This document shows, one piece after another, positions 10,245 to 39,700 of a stretch of DNA of 64,000 nucleotides. The notes under the pieces are model-generated. The model was not told the origin of the DNA and searched no databases. It saw only the letters and a program-made list of their open reading frames with translations. The stretch lies in NCBI RefSeq assembly GCF_030499535.1, contig NZ_JASTLB010000001.1:620001-684000 (forward strand). Direction: 5' to 3'. Both the position numbers and the translations under genes were made by a program. Positions within the stretch are counted from its first letter, which is position 1, and every line of letters begins with the position of its first letter. The stretch is from Streptomyces sp. TG1A-8 (GTDB taxonomy: Bacteria; Actinomycetota; Actinomycetes; Streptomycetales; Streptomycetaceae).

Positions 10245-13200
10245 ATGAGTGCCGACACCGCGTTCCGCGCGGACCTGATCCGCCCGCTGCACGAGCTGCT
10301 GGCCGGGCACGCCGCCCGGCAGCCCGACCGGGTCGCGTTCAAGGACGCCCGCCGCGCGGTCACCTACGCCGAGCTGGACCGCCGCACCGCCCGGGTGGCC
10401 GGCCACCTGGTGGGCCTGGGCCTCGACCGCGGGGCGTGCGCGGTGATCCACCTGGAGAACCGGGTGGAGATGGTGGAGGCCTACCTCGCCATCACCCGCG
10501 CGAGCGCGGTCGGGGTGCCGGTCAACCCGCGCTCGACGGACGTCGAACTCGGTTTCCTGCTCGACGACTGCGCGGCCCGGCTCGTGGTCACCTCGGCCGC
10601 CCAGCTGCCGCAGGTGCGCCGGGTGCTGGCCGACCGGCCGGGCGTCGCCGTCGTCCTGGTGGGCGACGGCCCGGACACCGGCCCCGGCGACGGGCGGGAC
10701 GCGGGCGAGGAACTGCCCCGCTGGGAGGTCCTGGCCTCCACCTGGTCGCTGCGCGACCCGCCCCGCGACGACCTCCGGCTCGACGAGCCGGCCTGGATGC
10801 TGTACACGTCCGGGACGACCGGGCGCCCCAAGGGCGTCGTGTCCACGCAGCGCGGTTCCCTGTGGGCGACCGCCGCATGCAACGCCCCGCTGCTGGGGCT
10901 GTCGGCGCGGGACACGGTGGTGTGGCCCATGCCGCTGTTCCACGCGGTCGCGCACAACATCGGCGTGCTCGGCGTGCTCGCGGTCGGCGCCACCGCCCGC
11001 ATCACCGACGGGCTCGCCGCGGAGGAGATCCTGCGCCTGGCGCACGAGGAGGCGGCCACCTTCCTGGTCGGTGTGCCGACCCTGTACCACCAGATGGTCG
11101 ACCTGGCGCGGTCCGGAGCCGTGCAGGCACCGCCGCTGCGCGTGTGCATGGTGGCCGGCTCCTCCTGCCCCCAGTCCCTGCACGAGGCGTTCCGGGCCGC
11201 CTTCGGCATCCCGCTGCTGGACAGCTACGGCTCGACCGAGACCGGCGGGGCGATCACCACCAACCTGCCCGAGGGCCCGTACGTGCCCGGTTCCTGCGGG
11301 GTGCCGCTGCCCGGCCTGACGCTGCGGCTGGTCGACCCCCGGACGCGCGCCGAGGCCGAGCCGGGCGGGGAGGGCGAGGTGTGGGTCTCCAGCCCGGCCC
11401 TGATGCTCGGCTACCACCAGCGGCCGCGGGAGACGGCCGAGGTGCTGTCCGACGGCTGGTACCGCACCGGGGACCTCGCCCGCCAGGACGCCGACGGCTA
11501 CGTGACGATCACCGGCCGGCTGAAGGAACTCATCATCCGCGGCGGCGAGAACATCCACCCCGGCGAGGTCGAGCGGGCCCTGGCCGCGGCGCCGGGCGTC
11601 GCGGACGCCGCCGTCGCGGGCAAGCCGCACCCCTCGCTCGGCGAGGTGCCGGTGGCCTACCTGGTCCCCGGCCCGGACGGCGTGGACGTCGAGGCGGTGC
11701 TGGCCGTGTGCCGGCAGCGGCTGTCGGCGTTCAAGCTGCCGGAGGAGATCCACGAGATCGCGGAGGTGCCCCGCAACCCGGCCGGCAAGGTGGCCCGCAA
11801 GCGGCTGGCCGGCCTGCCCGCCCGGCTGCTGTGGCGCAGGTCCCGCGAGGTGGCGGCCGCCGCGGCGGGCAGTGGTGCCGGCGCCGCCGGCCTGGGCCTG
11901 ACCGACGGCGGGCACCCGCTGCTGACGGCGGCCGTGGAACTGCCGGAGCGGGACGAGACGGTGTGGACGGGCCGGGTGACGGCGCGCGAGGGCGATCCCT
12001 CCCTGCTGCACCGGGACGGCGGCGGCGTCCTGACCGGCTCGGCGCTGCTGGAGATGGTGCTGCACGCCGCGGACCGGGCGGGTTGTGCGCGGGTCGCCGA
12101 GCTGACGGTGACCCGGCCGCTGGTGCTGCCGGAGGACGGCGGGGTGCAGCTGCGGGTGAGCGTGGGCGCCGCGGACGCCGACGGGACGAGGCCCGTGGCC
12201 GTGCACGGCCGCCGCGACGCGCGCGGCGCGGCCGGCCGCCCCTGGACACGGCACGCGCACGGCCGGCTCGCCCCCGAGCCGGTGCCGGACGGCGGCTGGC
12301 GGCCGCAGGTGTGGCCACCCCGGGACGCCGAGCAGGTGCCCGCTCCCGCCGCCGGGGGCGCCCACCGCACGCCGCAGGGTCTCTGGCGGCGCGGTGCGGA
12401 GGTGTTCGCGGAGGTCGTGCTGCCCGGCCGGACGGTCACCGAGGACGCCTTCGGGCTGCATCCGGCACTGCTGGAGGGCGCCTTGTCCCCCCAGGTGCGC
12501 GGGGCGGCCGGTGACCCGGAGGGCACCGGCCCGGACGCCGCCGGCTCCGACGCGGTGCCGGTCCGCTGGCAGGACGTGTCCCTGTACGCCGTGGGCGCCC
12601 GCGTGCTGCGGGTGCGGCTGTGCCCGGCCGGGGACGGGGCGTGGAGCCTCGATGCGGTGGACGGTGCCGGGGACCCGGTGCTGACCGCCCGGGCCGCCGG
12701 CTGCGCACCGCTGCTGGAGCGGACCGCGCTCGCGGCGGCGTCGGCGGCGCAGCAGGACGGGTTGTTCGAGCAGGTGTGGGAGACGGCGGAGCTGCCGGGG
12801 CTGCCCGCGCGGCCGGACCGGTGGGCGGTCGTGGGACCGGACGGGGTGCGCGCGCGGGCCGGGCTGATGTCGGCCGGCCGGTACAGCGAGACGCATCCCG
12901 ACCTGCCGTCCCTGCTGGGCGCCGTGGAGCAGGGTGCGCCGGTGCCGGACGTGGTGGTCGTCTCCTGCGCCGGTGCCGGCCAGGACGCGGACGAGGCCGC
13001 CGCGGTGCGCTCCTGGATCGGCCGGGCACTGGGGTGGGTCCGGCTGTGGGCGGACCCGCGGTTCGCCGACAGCCGACTGGTCGTGGTCACCCGGGACGCC
13101 GTCGCGGCCGGGGACGACGGTGTGCCGGAGCCGTGCGCCGCGGCCGTGTGGGCGCTGATCGGCGCCGCGCAGGACCGCGCGCCGGGACGGTTCGCGCTGC

Positions 13201-14297
13201 TGGACACCGACGGCTCGAAACGGTCCTGGCGGCGGGCGCAGGACGCGGTCGCCTCCGGGGAGCCCCGGCTGGCGCTGCGGGGCGGCCGGACGCTCCGCCC
13301 CGGCGCCGCGCGGCCGGCGGCGGTCACGGTGGCGCCGCCGGCGCCGGGCCGGTGCGCGTTGTTCGCGGGCCGTGAGGAGCCGACGGCGGCCGAGCGGTTC
13401 GTGACGGCCGCCGGGCCGGCCGGGCCGCTGCTGGCGGGTCCGTTCGCCAAGAACGCCGCCGACCGGATGCCCGAGGGCGCCTTCGCCGACCCCCTGCCCT
13501 GGGACCCGATGGATCCGGTGGCCTGCGTGCGGCCCCTCCTGGACGGAGGGACGGACACGATCGTGTTCGCCGCGTCCGTGCGGTCCGAGGCGACGGCGGC
13601 CGGCGCGCAGGCGGACGTGGACGCGGCGTTGCGCCCGGTGGTCGATCCGGCGCTGGAGCTGGGTCGGCTCGCCGCAGGACGGGGTGTCCCCCGCGTCGTG
13701 TTCGCGGCGCCCTCCCCCCGGGAGGCCGGGCTGGCCGACGCGGCGGTGGGCGCGGTCCTCGACGTGTGCGCGCGCCGCCTGCGCGCGGCCGGCGTGTCCG
13801 CCGTGACCGTGCACGGGCCCGCCGCGGCGACCGGGGAGGCGGTGGACCTGTTCGCCGCCGCCGTGTCCGGCGGCGCGGTGTCGGTGACGGCCGAGCGGCC
13901 CGACCTGGCCGTGGCGCCCCACGGTGCCCTGTCCGCGACGGCCGCGCTGCTGCGCGGTCTGCTCCCGGGCGTCGCGCGGCGTCCCGCGCGCGACGCCCTC
14001 GCCGATCCGTCCGGACTGCGCCACCGGCTGGCGGAGCTGTCCGGTGCCGAGCAGGACGAGACGCTGCTGCGGCTGGTGCGCGGGCACCTGGCCACCGCGC
14101 TGGGCCGCCCGGGAGCCGCACGGGTCCCGGCCGACGGGGAGATACGGGACCTGGGGTTCGACTCGCTGACCGCGCTGACCGCCCGCAACGCGCTGCAGGC
14201 GGCGACCGGGCTGGACCTGCCCGCCTCGGTGGTGTTCGACCACGCGACGCCGGCCGGTCTGGCCCGTCGTCTGAAGAAGGAACTGCTCGCCGGCTGA
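10245..14297 (+). CDS. PKS loading protein: CoA-ligase/adenylation domain, degenerate DH- and KR-like regions, ACP
   Basis: The protein has 1350 residues. Residues 1 to about 530 are an acyl-activating (acyl-AMP/CoA ligase-type) domain, with LYTSGTTGRPKG (about residues 186-197), DSYGSTETGG, YRTGDLA, KELIIRGGENIHPGEVE and a C-terminal lysine motif, PRNPAGKVARK. Residues about 550-800 resemble a PKS dehydratase, but the HxxxGxxxxP loop is scrambled and the second catalytic Asp is Glu744 (HPALLEGAL). Residues about 830-1215 align with a ketoreductase region but lack a GGTGxLG nucleotide motif and a recognisable Ser-Tyr-Asn set. An intact ACP follows (LGFDSLTAL, Ser1307). There is no KS or AT, so it is a starter-loading unit that adenylates a carboxylic acid and loads it on its ACP. 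The acid is inferred to be 1,4-dihydroxy-6-naphthoate from the mqn genes. The C terminus ends 43 residues after Ser1307, with no obvious docking extension. Confidence 0.9.
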   Translation: MSADTAFRADLIRPLHELLAGHAARQPDRVAFKDARRAVTYAELDRRTARVAGHLVGLGLDRGACAVIHLENRVEMVEAYLAITRASAVGVPVNPRSTDVELGFLLDDCAARLVVTSAAQLPQVRRVLADRPGVAVVLVGDGPDTGPGDGRDAGEELPRWEVLASTWSLRDPPRDDLRLDEPAWMLYTSGTTGRPKGVVSTQRGSLWATAACNAPLLGLSARDTVVWPMPLFHAVAHNIGVLGVLAVGATARITDGLAAEEILRLAHEEAATFLVGVPTLYHQMVDLARSGAVQAPPLRVCMVAGSSCPQSLHEAFRAAFGIPLLDSYGSTETGGAITTNLPEGPYVPGSCGVPLPGLTLRLVDPRTRAEAEPGGEGEVWVSSPALMLGYHQRPRETAEVLSDGWYRTGDLARQDADGYVTITGRLKELIIRGGENIHPGEVERALAAAPGVADAAVAGKPHPSLGEVPVAYLVPGPDGVDVEAVLAVCRQRLSAFKLPEEIHEIAEVPRNPAGKVARKRLAGLPARLLWRRSREVAAAAAGSGAGAAGLGLTDGGHPLLTAAVELPERDETVWTGRVTAREGDPSLLHRDGGGVLTGSALLEMVLHAADRAGCARVAELTVTRPLVLPEDGGVQLRVSVGAADADGTRPVAVHGRRDARGAAGRPWTRHAHGRLAPEPVPDGGWRPQVWPPRDAEQVPAPAAGGAHRTPQGLWRRGAEVFAEVVLPGRTVTEDAFGLHPALLEGALSPQVRGAAGDPEGTGPDAAGSDAVPVRWQDVSLYAVGARVLRVRLCPAGDGAWSLDAVDGAGDPVLTARAAGCAPLLERTALAAASAAQQDGLFEQVWETAELPGLPARPDRWAVVGPDGVRARAGLMSAGRYSETHPDLPSLLGAVEQGAPVPDVVVVSCAGAGQDADEAAAVRSWIGRALGWVRLWADPRFADSRLVVVTRDAVAAGDDGVPEPCAAAVWALIGAAQDRAPGRFALLDTDGSKRSWRRAQDAVASGEPRLALRGGRTLRPGAARPAAVTVAPPAPGRCALFAGREEPTAAERFVTAAGPAGPLLAGPFAKNAADRMPEGAFADPLPWDPMDPVACVRPLLDGGTDTIVFAASVRSEATAAGAQADVDAALRPVVDPALELGRLAAGRGVPRVVFAAPSPREAGLADAAVGAVLDVCARRLRAAGVSAVTVHGPAAATGEAVDLFAAAVSGGAVSVTAERPDLAVAPHGALSATAALLRGLLPGVARRPARDALADPSGLRHRLAELSGAEQDETLLRLVRGHLATALGRPGAARVPADGEIRDLGFDSLTALTARNALQAATGLDLPASVVFDHATPAGLARRLKKELLAG

Positions 14298-14309
14298 GGC
14301 GGGCTGCGC

Positions 14310-14350
14310 GCCGGGTGGCGCGGCACCCGTCCGGTGCCGCGCCACCCGGC
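14310..14350 (+). terminator. Perfect 18-bp hairpin after the loading-protein gene
   Basis: The arms 14310-14327 and 14333-14350 (gccgggtggcgcggcacc and its exact complement) enclose a 5-base loop. It is one of the strongest hairpins in the window. It sits between the loading-protein stop and the KAS III-like gene, so the latter may be transcribed separately or at a reduced level. Confidence 0.7.
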
Positions 14351-14376
14351 ACCGTCATGACCAGGAGGAGGAGCGG

Positions 14377-15411
14377 ATGCGTGTCGAGAACGTGCACATC
14401 GAGTCCCTGGGCGTGGTGCTGCCCGAGTGGGCCAGTGCCGAACAGGCGGTGGCCGAGGGCCGCCTGGACGCCGAGGTCCAGGCCGCGAACGGGCTGACCG
14501 GCGCCCATGTGGCCGGGGAGGTGCCGGCGATGGACATGGCGGTGGCGGCGGCCAGGATCGCCCTGGACCGCTCGAAGACCGACCCGGAGGACCTGGGCGC
14601 CCACATCCACAGCGCGGTCCACTACCAGGCCCCGGAGGGCGCCTACCCGCCCGGTTACATCCTGCGCGAACTCGGCCTGGGCCGGCTGCCGGCCCTGTAC
14701 CTGCAGCAGGGCTGCGACGGCATGCTCAGCGCCCTGGAGGTGGCGGTCGGCAAGCTCACCGGGGCGGCGGAGGCCGGGACGGTGCTGCTGACGACGGCGG
14801 AGAACTTCGCCTCCCCCACGATGGACCGCTGGAAGGGCTTCGGGCAGGCGTACATCCTCGGCGACGGGGCCGCGGCGGCGCTGGTCAGCGACGCGGGCGG
14901 GTTCGCGGCGGTGCGCTCCCTGAACTCCGGGGTGCTGCCCGAGCTGGAGCAGTGGCACCGCGGGGACGGCCCGCTGCTGCTGCGGGAGGGCGGGGCGCAG
15001 ACGGTGGACATGGCCGAGCGGGCGCAGCGGTTCACCGACAGGGAGATGCCCCTGTCGGAGACCATGGAGAAGCTGACCCTGTTCGACCTGGAGATCATCC
15101 AGCGGTCGCTGGTGGACGCGGACCTCAACGCCGCCGACCTGGCGAAGGTCGTCCCGATCAACATGGACGGCCGCATGATCGAGTACTCGATCATGATGCC
15201 GCTGGGACTGCCGATGAGCCGGTGCAGCTGGGACTTCGGCCGGGCGGTGGGGCACGTCGGCGGGGCCGACGTCTTCATCACGCTCGAACACCTGGTCCGC
15301 ACACGCGAGGTGGGTCCCGGCGACCACGTCCTGCTGGTGTCCCAGGGGCCCGGCTGGCTGTGCAGCGCGGCGGTGGTGACCGTCACCGAGGTGCCGCACT
15401 GGGCGGAGTGA
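14377..15411 (+). CDS. KAS III-like acyltransferase (CerJ/DpsC-related)
   Basis: The 344-residue thiolase-fold protein has its active-site Cys113 in LQQGCDGMLSALEVA. The C-terminal motif FGRAVGHVGGADVF (His293, Asp298) suggests a Cys-His-Asp set, not the Cys-His-Asn of true FabH. Family knowledge: such variants act as acyltransferases. CerJ-type enzymes move malonyl or aryl groups onto sugars, and DpsC-type enzymes handle starter units. The ATG at 14377 has AGGAGGAG just upstream. It follows the loading protein and converges on the TE end of PKS-C. Two roles are plausible: acylating a sugar of the glycosylated product, or passing the aryl starter from the loading ACP. The sequence does not decide between them. 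Confidence 0.85.
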   Translation: MRVENVHIESLGVVLPEWASAEQAVAEGRLDAEVQAANGLTGAHVAGEVPAMDMAVAAARIALDRSKTDPEDLGAHIHSAVHYQAPEGAYPPGYILRELGLGRLPALYLQQGCDGMLSALEVAVGKLTGAAEAGTVLLTTAENFASPTMDRWKGFGQAYILGDGAAAALVSDAGGFAAVRSLNSGVLPELEQWHRGDGPLLLREGGAQTVDMAERAQRFTDREMPLSETMEKLTLFDLEIIQRSLVDADLNAADLAKVVPINMDGRMIEYSIMMPLGLPMSRCSWDFGRAVGHVGGADVFITLEHLVRTREVGPGDHVLLVSQGPGWLCSAAVVTVTEVPHWAE

Positions 15412-15440
15412 GCCGGCCGGCGCCCACCCGCGGACGTGCC

Positions 15441-15478
15441 CGGGGCCCGTCCCCTCCGTGCGGAGGGGACGGGCCCCG
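15441..15478. terminator. Bidirectional 17-bp hairpin between convergent genes
   Basis: The arms 15441-15457 and 15462-15478 (core ggggcccgtcccctcc) pair perfectly around the 4-base loop gtgc. It lies between the stops of the KAS III-like gene (plus) and PKS-C (minus), so it can terminate both. Confidence 0.8.
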
Positions 15479-15497
15479 TCGCCGTGGCGGGGTCCGC

Positions 15498-26378
<10,881 letters not shown>

Positions 26379-26419
26379 GCGTTGTTCACCCGTTCCCAGG
26401 TCCGGTGGCCGTGCACTCG

Positions 26420-36586
<10,167 letters not shown>

Positions 36587-36700
36587 GTGCGTCACTTCCT
36601 TGAGCCGTGCGGGCCGTGCGGGCCGGGCGGGGCCGAGGCCGGAGTCGGGGTCGGGGCGTGCGGGGGCCGGTGGCGGCGCGATGAGGCCGGCTCGGGGAAC

Positions 36701-39700
36701 TCATGCGTCGCCCAGCTCCCGGTCGATCAGGTCGAAGAGGTCGTCGGCGCTGTCCACGCCGTCGAGTTCGGCGTCGCCGGAGACGGCGGACACGGGGGCC
36801 GGCACGGGCTCGCCCTGCCAGTGGGACAGCAGTTCCCGCAGGCGGGCGGCGACCCGGTCGCGGTCCTCGCCCGCCACCTCCGCGTCGTGCAGGGCGGTCT
36901 CCAGCCGGTCCAGCTCGCCGAGCAGCGCCTGCGCGGTGCCGGGGGGCTCCGGCAGGTCCAGTTCGGCCAGCAGGTGGCCGACCTGCGCGAGGGGGGTCGG
37001 GTAGTCGAAGACGAGCGTGGCCGGCAGCCGCAGGCCGGTGACCGCGCCGAGCCGGTTGCGCAGCTCGACGGCGGTGAGGGAGTCGAAGCCGAGCTCCTTG
37101 AAGGTCTGCTCGGGTTCGATCTCGGCGGCCGAGCCGTGGCCGAGGACCGTCGCCGCCTGCTCCGCGACCACGTCGAGGAGCAGCTGTTCGCGGTCGGCCG
37201 CGGGCAGCGGTGCCAGGCGCTCGGCCAGGCTCTGCGGTGCGGCCTCCTCGCGGACGGGTGCGGCGCCGACGGCGCGGCGCCGCACGGGGCGGACGAGTCC
37301 GCGCAGCAGCACCGGCAGCGCGTCGTGGTGGGCGCGCAGGGCCTCCGGGTCGAGGTCCATCGGCAGGACGGCGGCCCGGTCGGTGGTGCGCGCCGCGTCC
37401 AGCAGGCGCATGCCCTGCTCGGGGCCGAGCGGGACCATGCCGGTGCGGGCGTGGCGGTCGCGGTCGGCGTCGGTGAGGCTGCCGGTCATGCCGGCGTCCG
37501 GCAGCCAGGTGCCCCAGGCCAGGGACACGGCCGGCAGGCCGAGGGCGCGGCGGTGGTGGGCGAAGGCGTCCAGGAAGGCGTTGGCCGCCGAGTAGTTGGC
37601 CTGTCCCGCTCCGCCGAAGGTGCCGGCCACCGAGGAGAAGATCACGAACTGGGCGAGGTCCAGGTCGCGGGTCAGCTCGTGCAGGGCCGTCACCGCGTCC
37701 GCCTTGGGCCGCAGTGCCTCGGCCAGCCGCTCGGGCGTCATCGAGGTGACGACGCCGTCGGCGAGGACCCCGGCGGTGTGGACGACGGCGGTCAGCGGGT
37801 GCGTGCCGGGCACGCGGTCGAGCAGGGCGGCCAGGGCGGTGCGGTCGGCGACGTCGCAGGCCGCGATGGTCACCTCCGCCCCGAGCGCGGTGAGTTCCCG
37901 GTGCAGCTCGGCGGCGCCGGGGGCGTCGGGGCCGCGCCGGCCGGCGATCAGCAGGTGGCGCACCCCGTGGTGGGCGACCAGGTGGCGGGCGGTGAGGCGG
38001 CCGAGGCCGCCGAGGCCGCCGGTGAGGAGCACGGTGCCCTCGGGGTCGGGGGCGACCGGCACGGTCAGCACCACCTTGCCGACGTGGCGGGCCTGGCTGA
38101 GGTGGCGGAAGGCGTCGGGTGCCCGGCGGACGTCCCACACCGTCATCGGCAGGGGCCTGAGCACGCCCCGGTCGAACAGGTCGACCAGGTCGGCGAGGAT
38201 CTCGCCGATGCGGTCGGGGCCGGCCTCCACCAGGTCGAACGCCCGGTAGGCGACGCCGGGGTGGTCGGCGGCGACCCGTCCGGGGTCGCGGACGTCGGTC
38301 TTGCCCATCTCCAGGAAGCGCCCGCCGCGCGGCAGCAGCCGCAGGGAGGCGTCCACGAACTCGCGGGCCAGGCTGTCCAGGACGACGTCGACGCCCCGGC
38401 CGCCGGTGGCCTGCCGGACGCGCTCCTCGAAGGACAGGTCGCGGGAGGAGGCGATGTGCGCGTCGTCCAGCCCCGCGGCCCGCAGCGCGTCCCACTTGGC
38501 CGGTGCGGCCGTGCCGTACACCTCGGCACCCAGGTGGCGGGCGAGCTGGACGGCGGCCGAGCCGACGCCGCCGGCCGCCGCGTGCACGAGGACCGACTCG
38601 CCGGGGCGCAGCCCGCCGAGGTCGACCAGTCCGTAGTAGGCGGTCAGGTAGACGATCGGCGCGGTGGCGGCCTCGGCGAAGGTCCAGCCCTTGGGGATGC
38701 GGGCGACCATCCGCTCGTCGGCGACGGCGACGGGGCCGAACGCCCCGCCGAACATGCCCATGACCCGGTCGCCGGGGGCCAGCCCGGTCACCCGGTCACC
38801 GACCTCGGTGACGATGCCGGCGCCTTCCAGGCCGATGGCGGTGGCGTCGCCCGGGTACATGCCGAGCGCGGTGAGCACGTCACGGAAGTTGACGCCCGCC
38901 GCGCGCACCGAGACGCGCACCTCGCGCGGGGCGAGCGGCGCGGTGACCTCCGGGCAGGGGGCCAGGCGCAGGCTCTCCAGGGTGCCCGGGCGCTCGACGC
39001 CGAGCCGCCAGGCACCGGTGCCCGCGGGCGGGACCAGGGCGCGGTCGGCGGCCAGGGGCACGAGCCGCGGCGCGGTCACCACGCCGTGCCGGACGGCCAG
39101 TTCGAAGGCGTCGTCGGTCAGGGCGGCGGGCAGCGCGGCGGCGGAGGCCGGGGTGCCGTCGACGTCGGCGAGGACGAAGCGGCCGGGGTTCTCCGAGCGG
39201 GCAGCGCGGACCAGTCCCCACACGACGGCCTGCGCCGGGTCGGCCAGACGGGTCCCGGTGCCGGTCGCGTCGCGGGTGACGACGGCCAGCCGCGCGTGGG
39301 CGAAGGCCGGCTCCTCCAGCCACCGCCGCACCAGGGCGAGGGTGTGCTCCGCCGTCTCCCGGGCGGCGCGGGCCGGGTCCGCCGCGGCCGGGGCGGGCAC
39401 GGCGTACAGCACGGTCGCCGGTATCCCGTCGAGCCCGGCGAGGGCGTCGGGACCGGGCACGGTCCGGACCTCGGTCCCCGCCTCCCGCAGCGCGGCGGCC
39501 AGTTCGCGGGTGGCCTCGCTGTCGCCGACCACGGTGCACCGCCGCGGCGCGGCGGCGGTGCCGGCGGCGAGCGGTGCCCAGTCCAGTTCGTACAGGTCCT
39601 GGACGCCGGGGGCGCCGACGGTGGCTCCCTCCACGTCGCCGGTCAGCTCCCGCAGGGTGAGGGAGCCCACCGAGGCGACCGGGCGGCCGGCCGGGTCGGC

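Noticed and set aside
36587..36595. GTG at 36595 as the PKS-B start.
   Set aside because: Its AAGGAA directly abuts the codon. The GTG three codons later has normal spacing and gives the usual docking-domain opening.
36596..36700. Tandem gccgtgcggg-like repeats between PKS-A and PKS-B as a regulatory element.
   Set aside because: Only about three imperfect copies in GC-rich spacer. This is not distinguishable from base composition.
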